DNA of 64,000 bases from Nocardioides sp. QY071 (GTDB lineage: Bacteria; Actinomycetota; Actinomycetes; Propionibacteriales; Nocardioidaceae). Position 1 is the stretch's first letter, and each line of letters opens with the position of its first letter. Under the pieces are notes generated by a model. The model had not been told where the DNA came from. It saw only the letters and a program-made list of their open reading frames with translations, and did not search any database. The stretch covers positions 2,418,001-2,482,000 of the forward strand of contig NZ_CP124681.1 of the NCBI RefSeq assembly GCF_029961765.1. Direction: 5' to 3'. This document shows positions 56,359 through 64,000 of the stretch, in pieces. The position numbers and the translations under genes were made by a program.

Positions 56359-58006
56359 GGGCGATGTCCTCCGCAGCGAGATATCCGAACACGATGGCGG
56401 GACCGATCGTGCCACCCGGGCCCGGGTAGGTGTTGCCCATGACGGCCGACGAGACGTTGCCGGCGGCGTACAGGCCGGGGATGACCGCGCCGTCCTCGCG
56501 CAACACCCGGGCGCGCTCGTCGGTGACCAGGCCGCCCTTGGTGCCGAGGTCACCGGGCACGATCTTGACCGCGTAGAACGGGCCCTTCTCGATCGGCGCG
56601 AGGGAGCAGTTCGGCTTCACGGTCGGGTCGGAGTAGTACTTGTCGTACGCCGACTCGCCGCGGTGGAAGTCCTCGTCGACGCCCGAACGGGCGAACCCGT
56701 TGAACCGGTCCACGGTGGCGTCGAGCGAGCCCGACGGCAGGCCGACCTTCGCGGCCAGCTCCTCGAGCGTGTCGGCCCGCACGACGACGCCCTCCTTGTA
56801 CCAACGCCCCGGGAACGGCTGCCGGCCGGCGACGCCGGCGAACAGGTAGCGGTTGCGGTAGGTCTGGTCGAAGACCATGTACGACGGAACGTGGTCCACG
56901 CCGGTGGCCTGGCCCTTGTAGATCTCGTGGGTGGCCTCGACGTAGGGGAGCGCCTCGTTCATGTACCGCTCGCCGGCCGAGTTAACGATGATCGAGCCGG
57001 GCAGGTTGCGCTCGGCGAGGCAGAACCAGGCCCGGCCCGGGAGCGGGATGGTCGGACCCCACCAGGCGTCGTCGAGCAGGTCGGTGGCGGCACCGGCCGC
57101 CGTACCGGCGAGCAGTCCGGCGCCGGTGTTGGACGCGGCACCCGTCGACCAGGCCGACGAGGTCGGCTGGGGCAGGAACTTCTCGCGCAGCTCCTGGCTG
57201 TGCTCGAAGCCGCCCGAGCCGAGGATCACGCCGCGCCGGGCGCGGATCTCGCGGCGCTGGCCATCCTTCTCGACCACCACGCCCACCACGCGGCCGTCCT
57301 CGACGAGCAGGTCGAGCAGCGCGGTGTCGTACTCGACGGGCACGCCCGCGTCGACCAGGCCCTTGCGCAGGCCGATCGCGATCGCGTTGCCCATCGCGAA
57401 CATCCGCTTGCCGGTGAGGACCGCGAGCAGCCGCTTGACCATCACCTTGACCATGGTGAGCGGACCACGGATCGTGCGCAGGCCCAGGCTCAGCTTGCGG
57501 AAGTCGGCCTGGGTGACGATCAGGTTGGCCGGCGCCTTGGTGTATGGCGGGTGCAGCCGGTCGAGCTCGTCGCCGAGGAAGCGCGCGTCCATCGGGACCG
57601 GCTCGACGCTGCGCCCGCGCGGACGGCCGCCGGGCTGCTCGGGAAGGTAGTCGGCGTACTCGGGCACCCACGTGAACCGCAGCGGCGTCCTCTCGCGCAG
57701 GAAGTCGAGCACCTCCGGGCCGCGGTCGAGGTAGGTGTCGCGGCGCACCTTCGGCACGACGTCGCCGACGATCGAGTCGAGATAGGTCTTCGCGGCGTCG
57801 AGGTCGCCCTCGTCGACCTGTCCGGCCGCCTGCAGCGCGTAGTTGCCGGGGATCCACACCCCGCCGCCCGAGCGCGCGGTGGAGCCGCCGAAGTGGCCGC
57901 TCTTCTCGACCAGGACGGTGTCGAGGCCTTGGTGGGCCGCGGCGAGCGCGGCCGACATGCCAGCACCGCCGGCGCCGACCACGACGACGTCGTAGGAGTC
58001 GTTCAT
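56348..58006 (-). CDS. kstD: 3-Ketosteroid delta-1-dehydrogenase
   Basis: The product has 552 residues, the normal KstD size. The FAD motif VVVVGAGGAGMSAALAAAHQG is at the N terminus, and FGGSTARSGGGVWIPGN and the C-terminal GLYAAGNVSSAVMG-NTYPGPGGTIGPAIVFGYLAAE carry flavin and steroid contacts, including the catalytic Tyr in TYPGPG. It introduces the C1-C2 double bond of ring A. The promoter overlaps a perfect KstR box, and a TACAGT -10 ends 7 bases before the ATG (leaderless). The divergent neighbour is an RTX gene. Confidence 0.93.
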   Translation of the reverse strand: MNDSYDVVVVGAGGAGMSAALAAAHQGLDTVLVEKSGHFGGSTARSGGGVWIPGNYALQAAGQVDEGDLDAAKTYLDSIVGDVVPKVRRDTYLDRGPEVLDFLRERTPLRFTWVPEYADYLPEQPGGRPRGRSVEPVPMDARFLGDELDRLHPPYTKAPANLIVTQADFRKLSLGLRTIRGPLTMVKVMVKRLLAVLTGKRMFAMGNAIAIGLRKGLVDAGVPVEYDTALLDLLVEDGRVVGVVVEKDGQRREIRARRGVILGSGGFEHSQELREKFLPQPTSSAWSTGAASNTGAGLLAGTAAGAATDLLDDAWWGPTIPLPGRAWFCLAERNLPGSIIVNSAGERYMNEALPYVEATHEIYKGQATGVDHVPSYMVFDQTYRNRYLFAGVAGRQPFPGRWYKEGVVVRADTLEELAAKVGLPSGSLDATVDRFNGFARSGVDEDFHRGESAYDKYYSDPTVKPNCSLAPIEKGPFYAVKIVPGDLGTKGGLVTDERARVLREDGAVIPGLYAAGNVSSAVMGNTYPGPGGTIGPAIVFGYLAAEDIAHAD

Positions 58007-58015
58007 GGCGAAAAC

Positions 58016-58029
58016 TGTAACAGGTTCTA
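58016..58029 (-). promoter_or_regulatory. KstR operator overlapping the kstD -10
   Basis: TGTAACAGGTTCTA fits the KstR consensus TnnAACnnGTTnnA at every fixed position. It overlaps the predicted kstD -10 TACAGT (58019-58014 on the minus strand), so a bound TetR-family KstR would block transcription. The divergent RTX gene starts 75 bases away. Confidence 0.85.
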
Positions 58030-58104
58030 GTTCGAGTTTGCCCGCGCCGTTGGCGGGCAGTTCCCGAGTGCAACATCCGTCACACTCCGTCATTGGGGGA
58101 TCAC

Positions 58105-59256
58105 ATGAAGAAGACCAATGCAGTCGGCTGCGCGCTCGCGGCCGCTCTCGCGCTGGGTACGGCCGCTCCGGCGCTCGCGCAGGACTATGTGGGCACGCCG
58201 AAGAAGGACAAGATCATCGGCACGCCCGGCGACGACCGGATCATGGGCCTGGCCGGCAAGGACAAGCTCTGGGGCGGCGACGGCAACGACCGGATCGAGG
58301 GTGCCGACGGCAACGACAAGATCTACGGCGGCAACGGCAACGACTACCCGTTGATCGGCGGCGAGGGCAAGGACAAGATCTTCGGTGAGGCCGGCGACGA
58401 CGGCATCAGCGGTGGCAACGGCAACGACAAGATCAACACCGGCGACGGTGAGGACAGCGCCTCCGGCGGTGCGGGCAACGACAAGATGAGGTCGGGCAAC
58501 GGCGACCCCACCCACGCCGAGACGCGGTGGGACGAGGCGACCCAGACGTCCGTTCCCGACGGCTATGCCGGCTCCAATCTCAGCGGCGACGACGGCAGGG
58601 ACAAGCTGTGGGGCGGTGCGGGCAACGACAGGCTCGACGGCGGTGACGACCGGGACAAGCTCAAGGGTGGCGACGGGTCGGACGGCCTCCTCGGCGGTGC
58701 CGACAACGACCAGCTCAAGGCCGGCAACGGTCACGACTCCCTCGACGGCGGTCCCGGTGAGGACAAGCTCGTCGGTGGCCCGGGCGACGACTACCTGTCC
58801 GGCGGCGCGGGCAAGGACAAGCTGAAGGGTGGCGCCGGGAACGACACCTTCCAGGAGTACGACTACTACAGCTACACCAACGCCGAGGACCACCTCCCGG
58901 GCGAGGGCGACCTCTACAAGGGTGGCGCCGGCAACGACTCCTTCGGCACCAAGTGGAGCCTGCTCACCGGCCTGGTCAAGGCCATCGGCGGCGCCGGTGA
59001 CGACACCTACTACATCGGCGACATCGACCAGGACTCGGTGCTCAAGCCGGGCGCCGGCAACGACAAGCTCTACATCAAGAACCCCGTGAAGGGCATGAAG
59101 ATCAAGTGCGGCGCTGGCGCCGACACGGTCTACTTCAACATCGCGGTCAAGAAGGTCAAGACCAAGGGCTGCGAGACCGTGCTCTACGGCAAGGACGCCT
59201 TCCACTGGGACCCGGACGGCACGCAGGTCGTGAACTGGCGCTCGCTGTTCGAGTGA
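58105..59256 (+). CDS. Secreted RTX-repeat calcium-binding protein 1
   Basis: The product has 383 residues. The signal peptide ends at about APALA-QD (residues 1-25). About 200 residues of RTX nonapeptides (GGxGNDxI/L) then form parallel beta-roll calcium sites. A C-terminal domain of about 100 residues (DDTYYIGDIDQDSVLKPGAGNDKLYIKNPVKGMKIKCG) has two Cys and no known catalytic motif. The export signal suggests a cell-surface or extracellular role. It lies between kstD and hsaA. A GGGGGA site precedes the ATG at 58105. Confidence 0.85.
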   Translation: MKKTNAVGCALAAALALGTAAPALAQDYVGTPKKDKIIGTPGDDRIMGLAGKDKLWGGDGNDRIEGADGNDKIYGGNGNDYPLIGGEGKDKIFGEAGDDGISGGNGNDKINTGDGEDSASGGAGNDKMRSGNGDPTHAETRWDEATQTSVPDGYAGSNLSGDDGRDKLWGGAGNDRLDGGDDRDKLKGGDGSDGLLGGADNDQLKAGNGHDSLDGGPGEDKLVGGPGDDYLSGGAGKDKLKGGAGNDTFQEYDYYSYTNAEDHLPGEGDLYKGGAGNDSFGTKWSLLTGLVKAIGGAGDDTYYIGDIDQDSVLKPGAGNDKLYIKNPVKGMKIKCGAGADTVYFNIAVKKVKTKGCETVLYGKDAFHWDPDGTQVVNWRSLFE

Positions 59257-59291
59257 GCATCGCTCCCGCACGGAGGCGATGAGTCGGTGCA

Positions 59292-59325
59292 ACGGGGCGT
59301 CGGGCCGTCGGGCCCGGCGCCCCGT
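59292..59325 (+). terminator. Terminator after RTX gene 1
   Basis: ACGGGGCGTCGGGCC (59292-59306) pairs with GGCCCGGCGCCCCGT (59311-59325) around GTCG, a 15-bp stem with one G-U wobble. It closely resembles the terminator behind RTX gene 2. Confidence 0.82.
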
Positions 59326-59438
59326 CTGCCTGCTGGGCCGGCCCGGATCCTCGGCGCCCGGCTGGGTAGGTTGACGGGACGCCGGCGCGCCTCGTCGTAC
59401 CGGCCCGATCCAACACCCGCTACGTCTTGGGAGTACAG

Positions 59439-60527
59439 ATGAAGAAGATGAAGGCGGCCAGCTGCGCGCTCGCCGCTGCCCTGGCACTCGGTACGGCCGC
59501 TCCGGCCCTGGCCCAGGACTACCTGGGCACGCCGAAGAAGGACAAGATCACCGGGACCCCCGGCGACGACCAGATCATGGGTCTGGCCGGCAAGGACAAG
59601 CTCTGGGGCGGCGACGGCAACGACCGTGTCGAGGGCGGCGCGGGCAATGACAAGGTCTTCGGCGGCAATGGCAACGACTACCCGCTCCTCGGCGGCGAGG
59701 GCAACGACAAGATCTTCGGCGAGGCCGGCAACGACGGCATCGAGGGCGGTCTCGGCAACGACAAGATCAACACCGGTGACGGCGCCGACTACGCCACCGG
59801 CGACCAGGGCAACGACAAGATGCGGGCCGGCAACGGCGACCCGACGCAGCCCGACCCCAACAAGGGCGGCTACGACGGCACCAGCCTCGAGGGCGGGGTG
59901 GGCAAGGACAAGCTGTGGGGCGGGTCCGGCAACGACTACCTCTACGGCGGCGCGGACAACGACAAGCTCAACGGCGGTGCGGGCGCCGACGTGACCTACG
60001 GCGACGACGGCGACGACAAGGTCAAGGGCGGCGACGGCGACGACTCCGCGGCCGGCGGCGCCGGAGACGACAACGTCAAGGGCGGTCCCGGCAACGACTA
60101 CGTGACGGGCGAGGCCGGTCGCGACAAGGTGATCGGTGGCCCGGGCGACGACCAGTTCTGGGAGCCGGCCGGCGAGGGCGACGTGCTCAAGGGCGGTGCC
60201 GGCAACGACACCTTCGGCGGCCTGTACGGCCTGCTGTCGGGCACCTTCAAGGCCATCGGTGGCGCGGGTGACGACATCATCATGGTCGGCGACGTCGACG
60301 AGGACACGGTGATCAAGCCGGGTGCGGGCAACGACAAGGTCTACGTCAAGAACCCCTACAAGGGCATGAAGATCAAGTGCGGTGCGGGCCTCGACACGAT
60401 CTACTTCAACATCAAGGTGAAGAAGGTCAAGGCCAAGGGCTGCGAGACCGTCGTCTACGGCAAGGACCCCTACCACTGGGACGCCGAGGGCGCCCAGCCG
60501 GTGTGGTGGCGCTCGCTGGTCGGCTGA
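59439..60527 (+). CDS. Secreted RTX-repeat calcium-binding protein 2
   Basis: The product has 362 residues. It is a paralogue of the preceding gene: same signal peptide (MKK..CALAAALALGTAAPALAQDY), the same order of RTX repeats, and the same C-terminal domain with paired Cys (KCGAGLDTIYFN, KGCETVVYGKD). It is shorter by about 21 residues, mostly in the RTX region. A GGGAG site precedes the ATG at 59439. It has its own terminator, so the two genes probably are separate units from a tandem duplication. Confidence 0.85.
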   Translation: MKKMKAASCALAAALALGTAAPALAQDYLGTPKKDKITGTPGDDQIMGLAGKDKLWGGDGNDRVEGGAGNDKVFGGNGNDYPLLGGEGNDKIFGEAGNDGIEGGLGNDKINTGDGADYATGDQGNDKMRAGNGDPTQPDPNKGGYDGTSLEGGVGKDKLWGGSGNDYLYGGADNDKLNGGAGADVTYGDDGDDKVKGGDGDDSAAGGAGDDNVKGGPGNDYVTGEAGRDKVIGGPGDDQFWEPAGEGDVLKGGAGNDTFGGLYGLLSGTFKAIGGAGDDIIMVGDVDEDTVIKPGAGNDKVYVKNPYKGMKIKCGAGLDTIYFNIKVKKVKAKGCETVVYGKDPYHWDAEGAQPVWWRSLVG

Positions 60528-60544
60528 CTCCGACCGACTGCGTC

Positions 60545-60580
60545 CACGGGGCGTCGGGCCTTCGGGTCCGGCGCCCCGTG
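60545..60580 (+). terminator. Terminator after RTX gene 2, UUCG loop
   Basis: The arms 60545-60560 and 60565-60580 pair over 16 bp with two G-U wobbles around the stable TTCG loop. It insulates the RTX gene from the hsaA promoter 20 bases downstream. Confidence 0.87.
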
Positions 60581-60599
60581 TCGTGTTGGGGCACCCCGC

Positions 60600-60629
60600 T
60601 TGTGCCAAAAGTAGAACCTGTTCTAATCT
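60600..60629 (+). promoter_or_regulatory. hsaA promoter with perfect KstR operator
   Basis: TTGTGC (60600-60605) and TAATCT (60624-60629) form a promoter with an 18-base spacer. TAGAACCTGTTCTA (60612-60625) matches the KstR consensus TnnAACnnGTTnnA and is close to fully palindromic. It fills the spacer and touches the -10, fitting repression by KstR. Confidence 0.87.
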
Positions 60630-60665
60630 GGTGCAGCACACACTGTCGCAGACACAGGAGCTCCC

Positions 60666-61853
60666 ATGAACCAGGACTTCGCCCCCGAGGTGACCGCCGT
60701 CCTCGACGGCGTGCGTGACCTCCTCCCGACCATCCGCGAGCGGGCCGAGGAGGGCGAGCGTCTGCGCGTCATCCCGGACGCCTCGATCAAGGAGCTCGAG
60801 GAGACCGGCTTCTTCCGGCTGCTCCAGCCGAAGCGGTACGGCGGCATCGAGGCCGACCCGGTTGCCTTCTACACCGCCGTGCGCGACATCGCCACCGCCG
60901 ACGGCGCCACCGGCTGGGTCTCCAGCGTGGTCGGTGTCCACCCCTGGCAGGTCGCGCTGTTCGCCGACGAGGCGCAGCAGGCTGTGTGGGGGGACGACCA
61001 GACGGTGCGGCTGTCGTCGTCGTACGCCCCCACCGGCAAGGCCGTCATCACCGAGGGCGGGTTCAAGCTCTCCGGCAAGTGGAGCTTCTCCTCCGGCTCC
61101 GACCACTGCAGCTGGGTGCTGCTCGGCGGCCTCGTGTTCAACGAGGATGGTCAGGTCGTCGACTTCCGCACCTTCATGGTGCCCCGCGAGAAGTACCAGA
61201 TCGTCGACGTCTGGAACGTCGTCGGCCTGCGTGGCACAGGCTCCAACGACATCGTCGTGGAGGAGACCTTCATCCCCGAGGCGTTCACGCTGTCGATGGG
61301 GGAGACCGGCGCCTGCCGCGGTCCGGGCCAGGAGGTCAACACCAGCGACCTCTACAAGCTGCCCTTCCACTCGATCTTCACCAGCACCATCGCCACCCCG
61401 ATCATCGGCATGGCGAAGGGTGCGTACGCCGAGCACGTCGAGATGCAGCAGAAGCGCGTGCGTGCGGCGTACCTCGGCGAGAAGGCCTCGCTCGACCCGT
61501 TCGCCGCGGTCCGCATCGCCCGTGCCTCCTCGGAGATCGACGCCGCCTGGGCACTGCTGATCAACAACATCCGCGAGGAGCAGGCCCACGTCGCGAAGGG
61601 TGAGCAGATCCCGCTCGAGCTGCGGCTGCGGGTGCGCCGTGACCAGGTGCTCGGCACCGCCCGCTCGATCGAGGCGATCGATGCGCTGTTCGAGGCGTCG
61701 GGCGGTCGTGCGCTCGCCGAGGGCACCTACCTCCAGCGTGCCTGGCGCGACTCGCACGCCGGTCGCGTGCACGCCGCCAACGACCCCGAGCGCGCGCTGC
61801 AGATGTACGGCGCCCAGCAGTTCGGCCACAAGGTCGACCCGGGGATGTACTGA
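60666..61853 (+). CDS. hsaA: 3-HSA hydroxylase, oxygenase component
   Basis: The product has 395 residues, a group D flavin monooxygenase of acyl-CoA-dehydrogenase fold (RLLQPKRYGGIEADP, ATADGATGWVSSVVG, GKWSFSSGSDHCSWVLLGG, NVVGLRGTGSND). It hydroxylates the aromatised ring-A product 3-HSA at C4 using reduced flavin from HsaB. A KstR operator and AGGAG site lie upstream. It overlaps hsaD by one base, as in the mycobacterial hsaA-D-C-B order. Confidence 0.92.
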   Translation: MNQDFAPEVTAVLDGVRDLLPTIRERAEEGERLRVIPDASIKELEETGFFRLLQPKRYGGIEADPVAFYTAVRDIATADGATGWVSSVVGVHPWQVALFADEAQQAVWGDDQTVRLSSSYAPTGKAVITEGGFKLSGKWSFSSGSDHCSWVLLGGLVFNEDGQVVDFRTFMVPREKYQIVDVWNVVGLRGTGSNDIVVEETFIPEAFTLSMGETGACRGPGQEVNTSDLYKLPFHSIFTSTIATPIIGMAKGAYAEHVEMQQKRVRAAYLGEKASLDPFAAVRIARASSEIDAAWALLINNIREEQAHVAKGEQIPLELRLRVRRDQVLGTARSIEAIDALFEASGGRALAEGTYLQRAWRDSHAGRVHAANDPERALQMYGAQQFGHKVDPGMY

Positions 61854-62734
61854 TGCCCGACTTCTCCAAGGAGGGGACCCGTCGCTCGGCGAAGGCCGGC
61901 GACATCACCCTGAACTACTACGAGGCCGGCGAGTCGTCCGACGTCGGGGGAGGGCTGCCGTTCGTGCTCCTGCACGGCGGTGGGCCCGGCGCCTCGGCGT
62001 GGAGCAACTTCGGCCCGGCACTGCCGCGCTTCGCGGAGAGCTTCCGCACCCTGCTGGTCGACCAGCCCGGCTTCGGTGCCTCCGACAAGCCCGAGGTGCA
62101 GGCCAACTACTTCCGCCACTCCGCGTCGTACCTCGTCAAGCTGCTCGACGAGCTGCAGATCGAGCGGGTCCACCTGCTCGGCAACTCCCTCGGTGGAGGT
62201 ACGGCGACCCGGTTCGCGCTGGAATACCCCGACCGCGTCGGCCGGCTGGTGCTGATGGGCCCCGGCGGACTGTCGACCAACCTGTTCCACGCCGACCCGA
62301 CCGAGGGCGTCCAGCGGCTGATGGACTTCAGCATGAACCCCAGCCGCGAGGCACTGCGGGCGTTCATCTCCACGATGGTCGTCAACCAGGCCCTGGTCAC
62401 CGACGAGCTCGTCGAGGAGCGCTTCGCCGACGCCACCGCGCCGGGCTCGCTCGAGGCCATGCGCTCGATGGGCGCGTCGTTCTGGAACCCGGAGTGGGCC
62501 GAGGACGGCATGCTCTGGCGCGAGGCGCACCGGCTGCGCAAGCACACCCTGCTGACGTGGGGCCGCGAGGACCGGGTGAACCCGCTCGACGGCGCGCTGG
62601 TCGCGCTCAAGCAGATCCCCAAGGCCCAGCTCCACGTCTTCCCCAACTGCGGCCACTGGGCACAGATCGAGGCGGCCGAGGAGTTCGCCGAGATCTGCAC
62701 CGCCTTCCTGGCCCGCCACAAGGAGCGTTCGTGA
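61853..62734 (+). CDS. hsaD: Meta-cleavage product hydrolase
   Basis: The product has 293 residues and an alpha/beta-hydrolase fold. The nucleophile S112 lies in LLGNSLGGGTATR, the acid in GREDRVNP, and His in NCGHW; HGGGPGASAWSNF is the oxyanion motif. It hydrolyses the C-C bond of 4,9-DSHA made by HsaC. It is coupled to hsaA and overlaps hsaC by 4 bases (GTGA). Confidence 0.93.
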   Translation: MPDFSKEGTRRSAKAGDITLNYYEAGESSDVGGGLPFVLLHGGGPGASAWSNFGPALPRFAESFRTLLVDQPGFGASDKPEVQANYFRHSASYLVKLLDELQIERVHLLGNSLGGGTATRFALEYPDRVGRLVLMGPGGLSTNLFHADPTEGVQRLMDFSMNPSREALRAFISTMVVNQALVTDELVEERFADATAPGSLEAMRSMGASFWNPEWAEDGMLWREAHRLRKHTLLTWGREDRVNPLDGALVALKQIPKAQLHVFPNCGHWAQIEAAEEFAEICTAFLARHKERS

Positions 62735-63627
62735 CGATCGACATCAAGTCCATGGGCTACATCCGGGTCGCGAGCACCGACCTGGGGGCCTGGAAGACCT
62801 TCGCCGGCAAGGTGCTCGGCCTCGCCGAGGGCCGCGGCCCCGACCCGGACCACCAGTACTGGCGCATCGACGAGGTCTCCGCGCGGGTGGTGGTGTTCCC
62901 CTCCGACGTCGACCAGCTCGACTGCACCGGTTGGGAACTCGCCGACCACCAGGCCCTGCAGGCCGCCCGTGAGCACCTGCAGAAGGCCGGCGTGGAGTTC
63001 GAGGAAGGCACCAAGGACGAGCTCGACGAGCGCCGGGTCCAGGAGCTGATCCGGTTCCGCGACCCGTGGGACAACGTGTTCGAGCTGTTCCACGGCATCA
63101 CCTACGAGGCGCGACCCGTCGTGACGCCGTACGCCGCCACCTTCGTCACCGGCGACCAGGGCATGGGTCACATCGTCGTCCCGGTGCTCGACGACGTCGA
63201 GGCGCTGCGGTTCTACACCGAGGTCCTCGGCTTCCGGCTGCGTGACTCGATGAGCATGCCCGGCGAGTTCGTCGGCAAGGAGCCGGGCAGCAAGGTCTGG
63301 CTGCGCTTCCTCGGCGTCAACCCGCGCCACCACTCGCTGGCCTTCCTGCCGATGCCCAACCCGAGCAAGTGCGTCCACGTGATGCTCGAGGTCGACAAGC
63401 TCGACCACGTCGGTCGAGCGCTCGAGCGCGTCCGCAAGCACGGTGCGCCGCTGTCGGCCACCCTGGGCCGCCACATGAACGACGAGATGATCTCGTTCTA
63501 CGTCAAGTCGCCCGGCGGCTTCGACGTCGAGTTCGGCACCGAGGGCATGACCGTCGACGACGCCCGCTGGGTGGCGCGCGAGTCGACCGCCGTCTCGTAC
63601 TGGGGCCACGTGTTCGGCGGCCAGTGA
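62731..63627 (+). CDS. hsaC: Extradiol dioxygenase (3,4-DHSA dioxygenase)
   Basis: The product has 298 residues with a GTG start. It has two vicinal-oxygen-chelate domains. The Fe(II) ligands are in the second one: H147 (GHIVVPV), the His pair at 200-201 (RHHSLAF) and E268 (VEFGTEG), with SYVK-type conserved Tyr/Lys in SFYVKSPGG. It cleaves 3,4-DHSA at the 4,5 position. The first domain has lost its ligands, as in the BphC-type family. Confidence 0.92.
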   Translation: MTIDIKSMGYIRVASTDLGAWKTFAGKVLGLAEGRGPDPDHQYWRIDEVSARVVVFPSDVDQLDCTGWELADHQALQAAREHLQKAGVEFEEGTKDELDERRVQELIRFRDPWDNVFELFHGITYEARPVVTPYAATFVTGDQGMGHIVVPVLDDVEALRFYTEVLGFRLRDSMSMPGEFVGKEPGSKVWLRFLGVNPRHHSLAFLPMPNPSKCVHVMLEVDKLDHVGRALERVRKHGAPLSATLGRHMNDEMISFYVKSPGGFDVEFGTEGMTVDDARWVARESTAVSYWGHVFGGQ

Positions 63628-63639
63628 GTGGCCACTAAC

Positions 63640-64000
63640 GTGAGTGACGTGAGCGAGATCCCGGAGGGCATCAGCCCCGACGCGCGGGAGACCTGGCCGC
63701 ACCCCGAGCTGATCCAGTCGTGGCTCGGGGACGCCGAGGTCGACTTCGAGCTGCGTCCCGGTGAGGAGGTCGCGGTCCACGACGACCCGGCGGCCCAGGC
63801 CGCCGCGCGCCGGTTCCGCGACACCCTGGGCTGCTTCGCTTCCGGGATCACCGTGATCACCACGATGAGCGGCGACGAGCCGGTCGGCATGACCTGCCAG
63901 TCCTTCGCCAGCGTCTCGCTCGACCCGCCGCTGATCACCTTCGTCCCGGCGCGCAGCTCGCGCGCCTGGCCGGCGATCCAGCGCTCGGGCCGGTTCTGCG
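63640..64000 (+). CDS. hsaB: HsaA flavin reductase, N-terminal part (truncated by window)
   Basis: The frame begins at GTG 63640 (GTG codons at 63628 and 63649 are alternatives) and runs off the window after about 120 residues. After an acidic leader with WPHPELIQSWLGDAEVDFELRP, the flavin-reductase fold begins RRFRDTLGCFASGITVITTMSGDEPVGMTCQSFASVSLDPPLITFVPARSS. It would supply reduced flavin to HsaA. The N-terminal extension of about 50 residues before the core is longer than in typical flavin reductases. Confidence 0.85.
   Translation, partial: MSDVSEIPEGISPDARETWPHPELIQSWLGDAEVDFELRPGEEVAVHDDPAAQAAARRFRDTLGCFASGITVITTMSGDEPVGMTCQSFASVSLDPPLITFVPARSSRAWPAIQRSGRFC

Noticed and set aside
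58220..60200. Regular short DNA repeats resembling a repeat array or CRISPR
   Set aside because: The periodicity follows the 9-residue GGxGNDxx coding repeat, varies at codon third positions and has no spacers.
59184..61829. Open frame of 881 codons on the minus strand opposite the second RTX gene and hsaA
   Set aside because: The apparent repeats are the reverse complement of RTX codons, and the plus-strand genes have signal peptides, ribosome sites and conserved motifs.

Overview
The window is about 72% G+C. It carries actinobacterial core gene order and many start codons preceded at 6-8 nt by a TANNNT box, which suggests leaderless transcripts. The genes resemble those of a high-GC, non-mycelial actinobacterium of the Nocardioides type (Propionibacteriales). 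The genus is inferred from gene order and protein style, not from a search. No rRNA, tRNA, CRISPR array or insertion sequence was seen, and no gap between genes exceeds about 300 bases.

Layout. (1) 1-8579, plus strand: the 3' end of alaS, ruvX, mltG, aroE, a prepilin peptidase, aroC-aroK-aroB-aroQ, efp and nusB, closed by a hairpin. (2) 8654-24830: a catabolic island that I read as an iac locus for breakdown of the plant hormone indole-3-acetic acid (IAA). It has IacA, B, C, D, E and F on the minus strand and IacG, a small unknown protein and IacH on the plus strand. It also has a PAS sensor kinase, a FixJ-type regulator, an IacI-like protein, a transporter, a GMC alcohol oxidoreductase with an aldehyde dehydrogenase, and a flavin disulfide oxidoreductase. 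(3) 24885-26293: a ParA-like ATPase and a CsbD-like protein. (4) 26365-41116: the pyrimidine operon (pyrR, pyrB, pyrC, carA, carB, pyrD, a lactate-oxidase-like gene, pyrF), then mihF, gmk, rpoZ, coaBC and metK. (5) 41121-54466: a structured intergenic repeat, priA, def, fmt, rsmB, a mixed accessory stretch (luciferase-like enzyme, MerR/MFS pair, ECF sigma factor with a membrane partner, ABC-type ATPase, Nudix, LigD-type polymerase) and rpe. (6) 54501-64000: MOSC, OsmC, then a KstR-type steroid catabolic block (MaoC hydratase, kstD, hsaA, hsaD, hsaC, hsaB truncated by the window edge), interrupted by two tandem secreted RTX-repeat proteins.

The most interesting signal is in the IAA island. Five promoters (for iacA, the sensor kinase, iacG, the GMC gene and the transporter) each carry a related 19-bp box of the form CGTNGGGGAAATCCTCAGC. 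The box lies 42-44 bp upstream of a TAGCGT/TACGCT/TACGGT -10 element and points in the direction of transcription. This fixed geometry suggests the binding site of the island's own FixJ-type regulator, and it links the GMC/aldehyde dehydrogenase pair to the IAA genes. The pair may feed indole-3-ethanol or indole-3-acetaldehyde into the pathway.

Other signals are a PyrR-binding hairpin in the pyr leader, two perfect KstR operators (before kstD and hsaA), and a MerR-type promoter with a 20-bp spacer. There is also a 63-bp two-copy element containing a perfect 11+2+11 palindrome (26365 and 55403), a 32-bp tandem repeat after metK, and near-identical terminators behind the two RTX genes.
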